Counted from the first letter of the stretch, positions 17,407 to 27,068 are shown. The stretch is 64,000 nt of DNA from Candidatus Gastranaerophilales bacterium (GCA_905235155.1 CAJOKJ010000008.1:1-64000), one strand, 5' to 3'. Numbers and translations: made by a program. Notes: a model not told the origin generated them from the letters alone.

Positions 17407-18999
17407 TTAATTTAGTTTTGAAATTAAATCGTCACAAGCAGACATTTCAAATTTTGTTCCGCTAAGCATATAAGTTTCCGCTATTAATATTGCAGTAGGA
17501 ACAAGTGCTGCAAGCCCGCTTAGCAATATTCCGCTTAAATCTTCACCCCATTGTTGCATAAAGTATGAAACATTCATTGAAAATTCGATAAATATTATTG
17601 CACCTCCGATGATGAAAGATTGACGCATTTCTCTATCAAGTTTTTTTACTCCTTCAAGACCATAAATTTCAACTCCGTGTTGAAGATAATTGCTAAATCC
17701 GTCTTTTTTCAGCACATTTGAAGCTTGGATTTTTCTGTTGCAAACAAACGCATTTACAAATGCAAAGAATGCAAAGACAATCATTACTGATGCAAGAACT
17801 AAAAATACCGGACTGAAACGAAGACTTTGTACTCTTATCCAGCCTGCTGCTTCAGGAAAACACATTGCCAGAGTATTAGATACACCGTAAGCCAAAAACG
17901 GTGCTGTACAAATACCAAGTGCTATTTCAAATACGCTTTTTATTTGTTTTGAAAAGATTTTGTCTTTAATTGTTTGAATTTTGTTTGAACTTAAGTTATT
18001 TACGTATCTTTCAATCCATTGTTGATATTCTTTAACAACTTTTTCAAAATCTTGTCTGTATTCTTGTTTATCAAGATTTTGCGATAATTCTACGCTGTTA
18101 TTTTTATAATATCCGCAAGCAAATGCCAATGATGCTGCCGTTCCCACAAAAAATAGTGAAATCAGCACTGCAAATGCAGGCATTGTTTTTGGTTCAAGGT
18201 AGTATAATACGTTGATTAAATAAATAGTTATAAAAAATAATGAAGATAGAACAATCATAAATTTTTCACCAATTCGTGATGAAGTTGTATCTTCTCCCGA
18301 TTGGTTTTGCAAATATAGGTAAACACCTTGCTTTAAAGTTAAACCGACACCATAAATTACAAACATGTATACAAATATAAGCTTTAAATTTGTAGGCATT
18401 TGTATTACACTTCCTGCATCTTTTAGCGGTAAACCTGTTAAATAATTTGAAACTCCGAATGAACAAACAAGTGACATTAACAACAGTGCTAAATGCAGCA
18501 TTATACCGCTTTTTGAATTCATTGAAATTTTATGTTTTAAATCATTTATTTCGTAAGATGTTTCTTTATTTATTGCAATTCTTGCCTGTTCAAGTTCTGC
18601 TTTTCTTTTTTCTATTTTTAACATTGCAGCGGCATTTACGCCTATTCCATAAAGTTCTTTAACATCATTTTCCGTTAAATTTTCATCTGCAATAGTTGTT
18701 TTTATTGATGAACCTATAATTTTTACCGTTAAGAATTCATCCGTGCCTTCAATCATTATTTTACAGACTTTATCAACATCAAGTTTTGCAGGTAGCGGTT
18801 TTCCTTTAAATAAAAATTTTTCGTTATTAAATTGATTTATAACCGTACATTTATTTGATGAAGTGTCATATTGAACAGTTAAAAAACATTCAAAATCAAC
18901 ATCTAATTTTAAATCATATCCTTCTTTTGAACTTATATTTATAACTTCTTTATCGTTAAAAGTTCTTTCTCCGTTTTTTGTAATTATACTAAAAGCCAT
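17407..18999 (-). CDS. Polytopic membrane protein of unknown function
   Basis: This is a 530-residue protein I do not recognise. Residues 1-105 are beta-rich with an FHA-like feel (FSIITKNGERTF) but no conserved FHA residues. A short helical segment of about 40 residues follows. From about 165 there are eight hydrophobic helices (near 168-190, 205-228, 248-270, 276-300, 355-378, 394-418, 458-480 and 490-512), with a long soluble helical stretch between the fourth and fifth. The arrangement suggests two sets of four helices. It lies between a VWA gene (8 bases upstream) and a TonB-like gene, so it may be the membrane core of a complex. Confidence 0.6.
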   Translation of the reverse strand: MAFSIITKNGERTFNDKEVINISSKEGYDLKLDVDFECFLTVQYDTSSNKCTVINQFNNEKFLFKGKPLPAKLDVDKVCKIMIEGTDEFLTVKIIGSSIKTTIADENLTENDVKELYGIGVNAAAMLKIEKRKAELEQARIAINKETSYEINDLKHKISMNSKSGIMLHLALLLMSLVCSFGVSNYLTGLPLKDAGSVIQMPTNLKLIFVYMFVIYGVGLTLKQGVYLYLQNQSGEDTTSSRIGEKFMIVLSSLFFITIYLINVLYYLEPKTMPAFAVLISLFFVGTAASLAFACGYYKNNSVELSQNLDKQEYRQDFEKVVKEYQQWIERYVNNLSSNKIQTIKDKIFSKQIKSVFEIALGICTAPFLAYGVSNTLAMCFPEAAGWIRVQSLRFSPVFLVLASVMIVFAFFAFVNAFVCNRKIQASNVLKKDGFSNYLQHGVEIYGLEGVKKLDREMRQSFIIGGAIIFIEFSMNVSYFMQQWGEDLSGILLSGLAALVPTAILIAETYMLSGTKFEMSACDDLISKLN

Positions 19000-19008
19000 T
19001 GATATCTC

Positions 19009-19680
19009 CTATCTGCCTATTGCTTCTAAAAATCTTCTTTGAGCTTTTTGGGCATTTTGTTCATTTGCAACGATTAATTTTGTTTCGCCCAAAACGCTAT
19101 TTAATTTTGTTTTTACAAGGTCTAATTTTTCAGGATGAGCATATACAAACATCATTGAAAGTTCAGGTATGTATTCTTTTACCGCACTTATATTTTTAGG
19201 TAAAGTTTCCCAGTTGATTTGTTTTGTAATGTTACCTTCATTTTCTAAATCACCAATAACAACTACTGAAGGTACGTAACCTTCCTTTTGCATTGTTAAA
19301 CAGTGTTCTAATGCTTTTTTTAATGCTTCTCCGTACGCTGTACCATAATCTTTTTCGTCATACTTTGTAAAGGCTTCAACTGCTTTTGTAATGCCTGTTG
19401 AATCACTTGGTGAACCTTCATAAATCAAGTATGATTTTTCTGAAACCTTTAAAATTTTAATTGCATCTTCAGGATCAAGAAGTGAGCATAAAGATTTTAA
19501 ATATTTTATTTCGGTCGGAAGCATTTTTTGATTAGATGCAGAAGAATCTACAACAAAGACTATTGCTGCCTTGTGAAATTCGTCTACTTTTATATTTTTC
19601 AATCCTGAATAAATTAATTTTCCGATTAGTGCAACTGTTAAAATTAAAAATCCCAGTGTAATTAAATGTTTATTTGTCAT
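19009..19680 (-). CDS. Membrane-anchored VWA-domain protein
   Basis: The protein has 223 residues. One N-terminal membrane helix (about 5-27) is followed by a VWA-like domain. VFVVDSSASNQ gives DxSxS at about residues 45-49, the usual metal site. Later, GTAYGEALKKALEHC and VVVIGDLENEG match the second and third VWA strands, with the latter Asp as a further ligand. The domain should face the periplasm. It lies directly between the VirB10-like gene and the polytopic membrane gene, like the BatA/BatB arrangement in other bacteria, but I see no MoxR ATPase in the window. Confidence 0.72.
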   Translation of the reverse strand: MTNKHLITLGFLILTVALIGKLIYSGLKNIKVDEFHKAAIVFVVDSSASNQKMLPTEIKYLKSLCSLLDPEDAIKILKVSEKSYLIYEGSPSDSTGITKAVEAFTKYDEKDYGTAYGEALKKALEHCLTMQKEGYVPSVVVIGDLENEGNITKQINWETLPKNISAVKEYIPELSMMFVYAHPEKLDLVKTKLNSVLGETKLIVANEQNAQKAQRRFLEAIGR

Positions 19681-19696
19681 TATTTATCCTTTTCTG

Positions 19697-20718
19697 TTAA
19701 AGTCCTACAACAACACTTAAAGGTTTTGTGAGTGTTAATTCTAATTCTGTATATACCGGTATTTCTGCATCGACTCCTTTTTCAATCGCAGACCCTGCAA
19801 GTGATGTGCCGGCACCGACCCCTGCTCCGATTGCTGTTGAAATTCCTACATTTGCATCTTTGCTTAGTAAACCTACAAGCAAGCCGCCTAATGCACCTAT
19901 TACTGCACCTGTTAGTGCTGAAGAAACTGTTTTTTGTATTTTACCTTCGTTTGTAATAGTAAAATCTATTTTTTCTGTTGATATTTCATAAGTTTTGTTT
20001 TCCGGTGTTACAACCTGTGTAAAATCTATTACAACTCTACCGTTTCTTGAACCGTAGGCAGCGTGTCTTGCTTTTGTTAAAACTCCATTTACGACGCTTC
20101 CCTGAGGTGCTATTACGTGTCCGTTGTATGTCCAATTTTCTGTTAAAACTGCAATTATATTATCATTAATGTTTGCGGTTGCAGTATTTATAGGTGTTTG
20201 AAGATATGCGTTAAAGGTTGTTCCTTTTGAAACTTGACCAACATAACCTCTAAGTACGGTGTTATCAGTTTTTTGTGCTGTTTGTGTATAAGCAGTTGCT
20301 TGTACTCTGGGCTCGTCAAAGTTATATGTTGAGTTTGTATTTGTTAAAATCTTTTGAGCCTGATTTTCAAAGGTAGACAGGTACATTGTATTATATGATT
20401 GTTCAAATATGATGTTTTGTTTTTTGAGTAATTTTTTAATTTCTTATCACTGCTTGATTGAAAATAGTAAAATAAATTTGCACTGCTTTGTTGTAGTATT
20501 ATTAATACATAATCATTGCTATTCTTTTTTGAAACTGCAATATAAGGATTTCTTTTTGTGACTGTATAATTTTTATTTTTTGCAAAAGTTGTATCAATAA
20601 TGTCAGAAACAGTGTTTCTTTGAGTGTTTTTCACAAAATACAAATTACTTGCGGCAAAACAAACTTGCATTGATAGAAGGTATGCAGAACAAATAAAAAT
20701 TGAAAGCATTTTTTTCAT
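19697..20718 (-). pseudogene. Exported VirB10/TrbI-like protein with glycine zipper, frameshifted
   Basis: ATG 20718 opens a protein with a signal peptide (MKKMLSIFICSAYLLSM...FA). The frame breaks at about 20443-20447, where one A appears to be missing (GATAAG for GATAAAG), and continues in the other frame to 19697. Restored length is about 340 residues. From about residue 160 the sequence (LRGYVGQVSKGTTFNAYLQ, VIAPQGSVVNGVL, GRVVIDFTQVV) resembles the beta-barrel of VirB10/TrbI-type proteins. Two glycine-zipper helices follow (about 265-310). The start overlaps the previous stop as TAATG. A downstream in-frame ATG at 20386 would give only the C-terminal part. Confidence 0.65.
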
Positions 20719-21008
20719 TATTTACTTTCCTCTTTAATTACCGTTGTCGTTGTTTGTTTTGTTGTTGTCATTGAACCGTCTGTATTGAATTTTATTACAT
20801 AATCAATGATATTTACTGATAAAGGCTTATGCAAAACAGGTTTTGCAATACAAAAATAAATCGTTGAAATAAGGCTGACAGTAAGCAGAATAACAGAAAT
20901 TACATTGTTATTTTTTGTCTTTAAAATAATGTATGCGAAAATCAAAATCGCTGCTAAAACTATTATTGCAATTAACATATCACCTTCCGTGATAATATTA
21001 TAGTTCAA
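20718..21008 (-). CDS. Small membrane protein, two predicted helices
   Basis: The 96 residues hold two hydrophobic helices (about 10-30 and 35-56) and a polar C-terminus ending in a Thr-rich tail. Family unknown. The stop overlaps the start of the VirB10-like gene by one base (TAATG), which implies coupled translation. Two ATG codons lie near the start (21008 and 20978); the later one is preceded by AAGGTGA and fits better as the real start, giving a protein about ten residues shorter. Confidence 0.55.
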   Translation of the reverse strand: MNYNIITEGDMLIAIIVLAAILIFAYIILKTKNNNVISVILLTVSLISTIYFCIAKPVLHKPLSVNIIDYVIKFNTDGSMTTTKQTTTTVIKEESK

Positions 21009-21055
21009 AAAATAACTTGCATAAACGGATGAAATTATTTTTTAACAATATTTAA

Positions 21056-21538
21056 CTATTGTTGAGGGGTAGCGGTTTTAAGCATTTTTATCATAAATTT
21101 TTGTACATCTTCTTCTGAAACTTCTGCGTTGGGATTGTTTCCGTATTTTTCAATAAGTTCCTTTGTTACGGATTGGTAGTTCGCATTACTTTGTGTACTA
21201 TCCGTAAATTGTTTAATTACTTTTTTTTCGTTTTTATCAATTTGTTGCGAATTAGTTTTTATATCTTCATCTTCTTTTGTAAATTGTACTTCTTCTTTGA
21301 ACATGTCTGTTATTATTTTTTCCGGTTCTCTAATTTCTCTTATTTCTTTTTCTTCCGAATTAAAAATCTCATTATCTTCTTTTTGGTTGTATTTTGCAGG
21401 CTCTGTTAAAAGTTTTTCAACATGTGATTTTTCTTTAAGTTGTTTTTTTTCTGTCTGATTGTTTACAGGTCTTAGCATGACAAACATAATTGATGAAAAT
21501 AATATTAAAATCATAAATGCAACAATAAAATTACGCAT
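21056..21538 (-). CDS. Small single-span protein with charged tail
   Basis: The protein has 160 residues with one N-terminal membrane helix (about 5-22) and then a long Lys/Glu-rich region. A short helical C-terminal segment (about 120-155) ends in EEDVQKFMIKMLKTATPQQ. It is probably anchored in the inner membrane. Family unknown. It is the first gene of the leftward cluster, with a GGAG-type ribosome site before ATG 21538, and is divergent from 21699. Confidence 0.55.
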   Translation of the reverse strand: MRNFIVAFMILILFSSIMFVMLRPVNNQTEKKQLKEKSHVEKLLTEPAKYNQKEDNEIFNSEEKEIREIREPEKIITDMFKEEVQFTKEDEDIKTNSQQIDKNEKKVIKQFTDSTQSNANYQSVTKELIEKYGNNPNAEVSEEDVQKFMIKMLKTATPQQ

Positions 21539-21698
21539 AGAAACTCCTTTTGGTAAATATTATCATAATTTTTATTATTAAAAAAATCTAATGTTAAATA
21601 ATGTAACAAAATATTTAAAAACATGCTAAAAACTAGCAAAATTCATGCTTTTAAGTACTTTATATATGTGTGTAGGTCATAATATTTGTGTGGAAATA

Positions 21699-22325
21699 AT
21701 GACAGTAAATTCAATCAGTTTGGCTCAGCAACTGGTAATGCCGAGCGGAAAAAATCAAACAAACATATCATTCAAAGGTGCTGAAGCACCGGACTTAGAC
21801 GCTTTGAGAGCAAAGCAAGACGAATTCAGACGTATGTCCGAACAAGCAGGTGCTCAAGGTGGTATAATAGGTAAATTAGGAAATTTTGCTACAAAAGCAA
21901 TTGGTGTTGTAATTGCTTTTACGGCAACTAAAATTTGTTTGGGTAAAGCTGCAGATATGATAACAAGTCATTTAGGTAAAGCGGCAGATAAAGCTGTTGC
22001 AACTGTTTCAGAAAAAGTTGCAGAAAAAGCAGCAGGCAAAACTGCTGAAGAAGCAGCAAAATTGACTGCAAAAGCAGATAAATTGACAAAAATAGTTGAC
22101 ACTATTAAAAAATCAAATATTGACAAATATGCTATAAACATTGTAGCCGGTGGTGCTGCATTAGGTGTTGCAATGAAAGACTTTGGTCTTGTTAATAAAC
22201 AAGTTTCTGACAGAACTGAAACTTTAGTTGATGATGCTATTGACAATGCAAATGGAAACGGTTATAATTCTTACGGAAGCGGATCTTCTAATAATGATTT
22301 TACCGTAAGTGATGATGAATTTTAG
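21699..22325 (+). CDS. Ala-rich protein with N-terminal ISFKG motif
   Basis: I chose ATG 21699, which gives MTVNSISLAQQL, over the longer frame from 21645, whose extra 18 residues look unlike a protein start; the ribosome site is weak in either case. The protein has 208 residues. After a short Asn/Gln-rich N-terminus comes NISFKGAEAP (about 22-30). Two hydrophobic or amphipathic segments follow (about 62-80 and 145-165), with an Ala/Lys-rich helical repeat between them and an acidic, Gly/Ser-rich tail. Function unknown. The I/V-S/N-F-x-G motif recurs in three other proteins of this window. It is followed by a similar small gene. Confidence 0.6.
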   Translation: MTVNSISLAQQLVMPSGKNQTNISFKGAEAPDLDALRAKQDEFRRMSEQAGAQGGIIGKLGNFATKAIGVVIAFTATKICLGKAADMITSHLGKAADKAVATVSEKVAEKAAGKTAEEAAKLTAKADKLTKIVDTIKKSNIDKYAINIVAGGAALGVAMKDFGLVNKQVSDRTETLVDDAIDNANGNGYNSYGSGSSNNDFTVSDDEF

Positions 22326-22355
22326 TATAGTAGAACTTTAGGAGGTTGTACAAAA

Positions 22356-22703
22356 ATGATGATAAATCCTGTATCAAGAGTTTCTTTTAGAGGTAACGTA
22401 ATGGGTGTTGAGAACACAATGGATGCTATTGAAAAAACTCAAAAAGCTATGGCAACTGTTACTAACTTAAAAGAAGGTGCTGATGAGTTTACTAAAAATA
22501 TGAAAACTGATTCTGAAGCATATTCTGATGCGGTTACTTCAAATTTAAATAAAGTTGCTGAAGAAAATAAAGCATTAAAACCTATTGCAGATGCTGCAAA
22601 TTCAAAAGTTGGTAAGAAGATTGCTGATATATTTGGTGGTTTTACTGCATTTTGTACAAACTTAGCAGGTGCAGCAACAACAGTTTCTACGATTACAAAA
22701 TAA
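22356..22703 (+). CDS. Small helical protein with N-terminal VSFRG motif
   Basis: The protein has 115 residues. AGGAGG (22340-22345) lies ten bases before ATG 22356. It begins MMINPVSRVSFRGNVMG and then is an amphipathic helical protein with a hydrophobic C-terminal part (about 88-112, Ala/Thr/Phe-rich). Family unknown. It lies 30 bases after the previous gene, which has the same short motif, and is closed by a strong terminator, so the two form one unit. Confidence 0.6.
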   Translation: MMINPVSRVSFRGNVMGVENTMDAIEKTQKAMATVTNLKEGADEFTKNMKTDSEAYSDAVTSNLNKVAEENKALKPIADAANSKVGKKIADIFGGFTAFCTNLAGAATTVSTITK

Positions 22704-22728
22704 TTGAGAAAATTGAGAATTTAATATA

Positions 22729-22764
22729 ACAGAGCGGATAGTTGATGTCCGTTCTGTTTTTTTT
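22729..22764 (+). terminator. Rho-independent terminator before folP
   Basis: ACAGAGCGGA (22729-22738) pairs with TCCGTTCTGT (22748-22757), allowing one G-T pair, and is followed by eight T. The folP gene begins only 18 bases after it, so folP probably uses a promoter that overlaps this element or depends on read-through. Confidence 0.85.
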
Positions 22765-22781
22765 GTGATAAAATCTTTTTT

Positions 22782-23930
22782 ATGAAAGATTTTTGTTTGA
22801 AATTTATTAATTCTCGTGATATTTGCTGTGAACTTGAATCGATTGGTTTTGACAGTAATTATTTAAACGTAGCAGCAAATAAATACAGATATATAAATAT
22901 AAAAATTTATAATTTATCTTTGCCACAGACTAATATTTTAAAGCAAACTGCTCTTTCAGTAGGTGCTGATTGTGCGGTAAACAAAGGTGTTTTAACTGCA
23001 AATGTTGAATTTAGTGATTGTATTTTGGGCGGAAGTATTGCACAAATTATGCAAATTCTTGATAAATTAAGGTTTCAACAGTTTTCAATGGCTGAATTAG
23101 CTGAAGAAATCAGTAAGCAGTTAATATATTACAAAGCAGAGCCAAAGATTGTAGGTGTGTTAAATTTAACAAAGAATTCTTTTTCTGATGGCGGCTTGTA
23201 TTATGATTATGACAGTGCTATTTTTAGATTAAATGAAATCATTGAAGAAGGTGCTGATATTGTTGAACTTGGTGCGGAAAGTACAAAACCTTATTCTGCA
23301 CCAACTAGTGAAGAAAAACAATTAGAAAAATTAGAACCAATCTTAAAATACATTTGTGAAAGAAATATAAAAATACCTGTAAGTGTTGATACACGTTCAG
23401 GGGAAGTAGCAAAAAGAGTTTTAGATTATGGTGTTTCAATTATCAATGATGTTTCAGGGCTTACTTTTGACGAAAAAATGGCAAATATAATTGCAAATGC
23501 AGGAGTAAAAGTTGTAATTCAGCATTCACAAGGCTTGCCTGAAAACATGCAGGATAATCCGACTTATAACAATGTAGTTGATGACATATACAAAAATTTG
23601 TATAAAAAATTAAAGCAAGCAAAAAATAAAGGTATAAAACAAGAAAAGATTATTTTAGATGTAGGTATAGGTTTTGGTAAAACAAAAGAACAAAATTTTG
23701 AGTTGATTAAGCGAATTGATGAATTTAAATCATTAGGTTGTAAATTAATGCTTGGAATATCAAGAAAAAGTTTTTTAGGACTTAATGAGGCTTCAAATGA
23801 TGAAAAAGATATTTATACTGTCGCATTAAATACATTGGCAATTGAACGTAAGGTAAATTATTTAAGAGTTCATAATGTAAAAATGCACAGAAAACTAATT
23901 GATATAATGAAAAATTTTAAGGAGATATAA
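22782..23930 (+). CDS. folP: Dihydropteroate synthase
   Basis: FolP joins p-aminobenzoate to dihydropterin pyrophosphate in folate synthesis. From about residue 123 the TIM barrel shows all the expected loops: IVGVLNLTKNSFSDGG, ELGAESTKPYS, VSVDTRSGEVAK, IINDVSGLT, QHSQGLPENMQ, DVGIGFGKT and LGISRKSFLG. The usual MH(M) before QG is replaced by QHS. The protein is 382 residues, with an N-terminal extension of about 120 residues that has no family I recognise. The stop is followed immediately by the next start. Confidence 0.9.
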   Translation: MKDFCLKFINSRDICCELESIGFDSNYLNVAANKYRYINIKIYNLSLPQTNILKQTALSVGADCAVNKGVLTANVEFSDCILGGSIAQIMQILDKLRFQQFSMAELAEEISKQLIYYKAEPKIVGVLNLTKNSFSDGGLYYDYDSAIFRLNEIIEEGADIVELGAESTKPYSAPTSEEKQLEKLEPILKYICERNIKIPVSVDTRSGEVAKRVLDYGVSIINDVSGLTFDEKMANIIANAGVKVVIQHSQGLPENMQDNPTYNNVVDDIYKNLYKKLKQAKNKGIKQEKIILDVGIGFGKTKEQNFELIKRIDEFKSLGCKLMLGISRKSFLGLNEASNDEKDIYTVALNTLAIERKVNYLRVHNVKMHRKLIDIMKNFKEI

Positions 23931-24620
23931 ATGGAAGTTCTTGCAATAGTTCCTGCAAGGGGTGGCTCAAAAGGTATACCAGGCAAAAATATAAAAGATT
24001 TAGCCGGTCATCCTTTAATATACTACTCGATTAAGGCGGGACAAGAGTCTAAATATGTAACAAGAACGGTTTTATCAACAGAAGATGAAACAATTAAAAA
24101 AATTGCACAGAGTGTTTGTAATTGTGAAGTTATAGATAGACCAAAAGGACTTGCACTGGATGAAACAAAGACAATTCCTGTTTTAATTCAAGTTTGTGAT
24201 TTTTTGAAAGATAAAGAAGGTTATGAACCGGATGTTGTTGTTTTGTTGCAGCCTACAACACCGACAAGGGATGCAAAGATGTTGGATGAAGCGTTTAAAA
24301 TGTTTTTAGATAATGATTGTGATTCTGTCTTTGCTGCAAAAAATATAGGAACAACTCATTCTATGTGGCGGCAGTACCCTCAATCAAACAGGTTTGAATG
24401 TCTTTTTGATTACAGGCACAGACCAAGAAGGCAAGAAGAATCTTTGCATTATCCGTTATATAAAGAAACAGGTTCGATTTATATTATTAAAACAGAGGTT
24501 ATGCGTAAAGTATATGATTTTATAGGTGAAAAACCTTTAATATATGAGTCTGAGGCTTTAGATATTGATACGTTGGAAGATTTTGAAAAAATAGCAGCAA
24601 TAATGAAGGAAAACAAGTGA
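23931..24620 (+). CDS. CMP-sialic/legionaminic acid synthetase-like cytidylyltransferase
   Basis: This is a 229-residue nucleotidyltransferase of the NeuA/LegF/PseF type, which activates nonulosonic acids with CTP. The N-terminal VPARGGSKGIPGKN binds nucleotide. VVVLLQPTTPTRD and the later YKETGSIYIIK and ALDIDTLEDFE segments match the family. AAGGAGAT ending folP serves as its ribosome site, so the two genes are coupled. Such sugars often modify flagellin or surface glycans; no synthase gene for the sugar itself is in this window. Confidence 0.85.
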   Translation: MEVLAIVPARGGSKGIPGKNIKDLAGHPLIYYSIKAGQESKYVTRTVLSTEDETIKKIAQSVCNCEVIDRPKGLALDETKTIPVLIQVCDFLKDKEGYEPDVVVLLQPTTPTRDAKMLDEAFKMFLDNDCDSVFAAKNIGTTHSMWRQYPQSNRFECLFDYRHRPRRQEESLHYPLYKETGSIYIIKTEVMRKVYDFIGEKPLIYESEALDIDTLEDFEKIAAIMKENK

Positions 24621-25294
24621 ACGAGATATTATTTTTTATAACTTTAATAGTGAATTTCAGTTGTATAATTTTTGCTTACAAATTTTTTGGCAAAATTGGA
24701 ATGTTTTGTTGGATTGCAATGGCAACAATTATTGCAAATGTTGAAGTTCTTAAATGTGTAGATATCTTTGGCATGGCACTTACCTTAGGTAATGTTTCTT
24801 ATGGTTCGATTTTTTTGGCAACTGATATTTTAAATGAAAAGTATGGAATAAAAAATGCTCAAAAAAGTATCTTTATAGGTTTTTTTGCTCTTTTGGTTTT
24901 TACCTTGATAACTCAGATTGATTTACACTTTATTTCAAATTCCTCAGATTTTGCCCATGATGCTATGATAACTCTGTTTACGATTACTCCAAGAATTTGT
25001 TTTGGTAGTATGTTTGCATATTTTATATCAAATATGTTAGACGTATACTTATACATGTATATCAAAAAACATTTGCCTTCAGATAAATTTTTATGGTTAA
25101 GAAATAATGCTGCAACCATGATAAGTCAATTAATTGATACTCTTTTATTTACTTGTATAGCCTTTGTTGGTGTTTTTACAAAAGAAATTGTTATTCAGTT
25201 ATGTATAACTACATATCTGTTAAAAATTCTAATTGCGGCTTTGGACACTCCTTTTTTATATCTTGCAAAAAAAATTAATGTTAAAGATGAATAA
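24617..25294 (+). CDS. YhhQ/VUT-family queuosine-precursor transporter
   Basis: The 225 residues contain about six membrane helices. The start is GTG 24617 in a GTGA overlap with the previous stop. YGSIFLATDILNEKYG is the signature of the YhhQ (VUT) family, which takes up preQ0/preQ1 or queuine. LLFTCIAFVGVF and the C-terminal LLKILIAALDTPFLYL match the later helices. With queA at the other end of the window, this suggests the cell imports a precursor. Confidence 0.85.
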   Translation: MNEILFFITLIVNFSCIIFAYKFFGKIGMFCWIAMATIIANVEVLKCVDIFGMALTLGNVSYGSIFLATDILNEKYGIKNAQKSIFIGFFALLVFTLITQIDLHFISNSSDFAHDAMITLFTITPRICFGSMFAYFISNMLDVYLYMYIKKHLPSDKFLWLRNNAATMISQLIDTLLFTCIAFVGVFTKEIVIQLCITTYLLKILIAALDTPFLYLAKKINVKDE

Positions 25295-25394
25295 TAGCCA
25301 GTATTATCTAAATTTTATATACTACAATTGTAAATTATATTTAACAAATGATGATATTTAGGCAATAATTTAAATTTACATTCTTTAAAGCAGT

Positions 25395-26960
25395 ATGGTA
25401 TGTAGTGTAAATAATACATTTTTTACAAAAACAAAAGGGTATTGTAATACTCCTGTAAAAGCAGTACCCTTGTGTATCCAGACTGAAAGAAAAACGGCAA
25501 GTATACCATTAAATTTTCATTCTTATATAAATTTTACAGGTAATGCTCCTGAGGTTAAAAAAGCGTCAATAATTACCTCAACGGCAAGTGATATAGAACT
25601 ATCAAAAACAAAAAATGGCGGTTATATTGTTGAGCCTGAAACTCAAACAGAGTTGATTTATGGTAAAGATGCTACTGCTTTTTTGAATAAAACAAATAAA
25701 TTTTCTTGTGATACTCAAATTACTTTTCCGATAAAGGCTGAAGGAACATTACTGATTGACGGAAATGAAGTTAGTATAAATGAAAATTCCACCGTTATTA
25801 TCAATAAAGGTACAGAAGCAAAGGTTAATGTAAAAAAAGGTTATCCGCAAATACTTATGTCGCAATCTGATTATGCTTGGTATAACAAGCATTCAAATAG
25901 CGAACAACAGCCGGAAAATTTAAAAAATAAATTTAAAGAATTAATTTATCATAATTCGCATACTTATAATGGTGATTTTAAGCCGAATATGATATCTCCG
26001 AAGAATCAGGAAAAAGGTATCCAAATTGTAAATAAATTAAGAGATAACGGCTTTATTACAGACGAAAGAAACGGCTATTGCAGATTTAAAAATTATACTG
26101 TATGGAATTATCAAAAAGAGCAGTTGGCAAAAAAAGGCTTTAACGAGGACGAATTAAATGCTATTGAGCATGCATATAAACAAATTCGTCAATCAAAGAT
26201 GGATGCAAAATTAACGTTAAAAGGACGTGCCGATAGCATGCCGGCTGATACAGTTCAAAAATTAAAAGATAACGGAATTTTATATAACAATAAAACTCAT
26301 ACTGAATATATATATTGGAAAACGAATTTTGACGGTGAAAGTCATTTAAGAGAAGTTCTAAACAAAAATGGTATTTATGATGAAGAACAAAATTCGGTTG
26401 TAAATGCTTGGACTAAGGATAACAAAATCGGTTATGATTTGACAGGCTTAAAATTCATAAATGACAATGTAGCCGTTTATTGTTTAGATGACAAGGTAAA
26501 TAATTGGACAATGGAAAAAAGTTGTTGGGTTACAAATTCAACTGAATTGGGCTCTAAAAAATCTGCTCCTTCTGTTGGTACATCAATAGTTCAGGCAAAC
26601 AAAAAAGAACCTACACCAATGTCAAAATTAAGAAAAGGTGAATGTTTACACACTCATCCTGGTTTTGCCGATAAATCTCAAACAGAAATTTATATGATTA
26701 CAAGTGGTTCTGCGGCATTGACTGTTGTTCGTGACGGTATTCCAAAAATAAAAGTTTTAAGAGAAGGTGAATTAGCTGTAATACCTCCAAACACACCACA
26801 CTGTGTTAATTCGGTAATGGGTGAATATGAACAGATTGTATCTCAAATACCTTCTGCATTCCAATATGGATTTGGATTTAAGCAAAATTATGATTTGCCA
26901 TACGGCTATTCTCAAGAAGCACTTGAAGAACAAGCAAAAAAAGAACTAATGTCAGCATAA
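25395..26960 (+). CDS. Cupin-domain protein with N-terminal INFTG motif
   Basis: The protein has 521 residues. The first 45 are Asn/Thr/Lys-rich and lead to YINFTGNAPE (about 44-52). An early small beta domain (about 70-155) resembles a first cupin-like fold without metal ligands. A charged helical middle follows. The C-terminal cupin (about 405-495) has CLHTHPGF, ...QTEIYMITSG and PPNTPHCVNS, giving two His, a Glu and a third His, the usual metal site. Function unknown; a sugar-epimerase or isomerase-like role is possible but not shown. A hairpin terminator follows. Confidence 0.65.
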   Translation: MVCSVNNTFFTKTKGYCNTPVKAVPLCIQTERKTASIPLNFHSYINFTGNAPEVKKASIITSTASDIELSKTKNGGYIVEPETQTELIYGKDATAFLNKTNKFSCDTQITFPIKAEGTLLIDGNEVSINENSTVIINKGTEAKVNVKKGYPQILMSQSDYAWYNKHSNSEQQPENLKNKFKELIYHNSHTYNGDFKPNMISPKNQEKGIQIVNKLRDNGFITDERNGYCRFKNYTVWNYQKEQLAKKGFNEDELNAIEHAYKQIRQSKMDAKLTLKGRADSMPADTVQKLKDNGILYNNKTHTEYIYWKTNFDGESHLREVLNKNGIYDEEQNSVVNAWTKDNKIGYDLTGLKFINDNVAVYCLDDKVNNWTMEKSCWVTNSTELGSKKSAPSVGTSIVQANKKEPTPMSKLRKGECLHTHPGFADKSQTEIYMITSGSAALTVVRDGIPKIKVLREGELAVIPPNTPHCVNSVMGEYEQIVSQIPSAFQYGFGFKQNYDLPYGYSQEALEEQAKKELMSA

Positions 26961-26965
26961 AATAA

Positions 26966-26996
26966 AAAGGAGATGTTTTAAACATCTCCTTTTTTC
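26966..26996. terminator. Bidirectional terminator
   Basis: GGAGATGTT and AACATCTCC form a 9-bp or longer stem with a TTA loop, with A-run on the left and T-run on the right. It closes both the cupin gene (plus) and the tRNA (minus). Confidence 0.85.
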
Positions 26997-27068
<72 letters not shown>

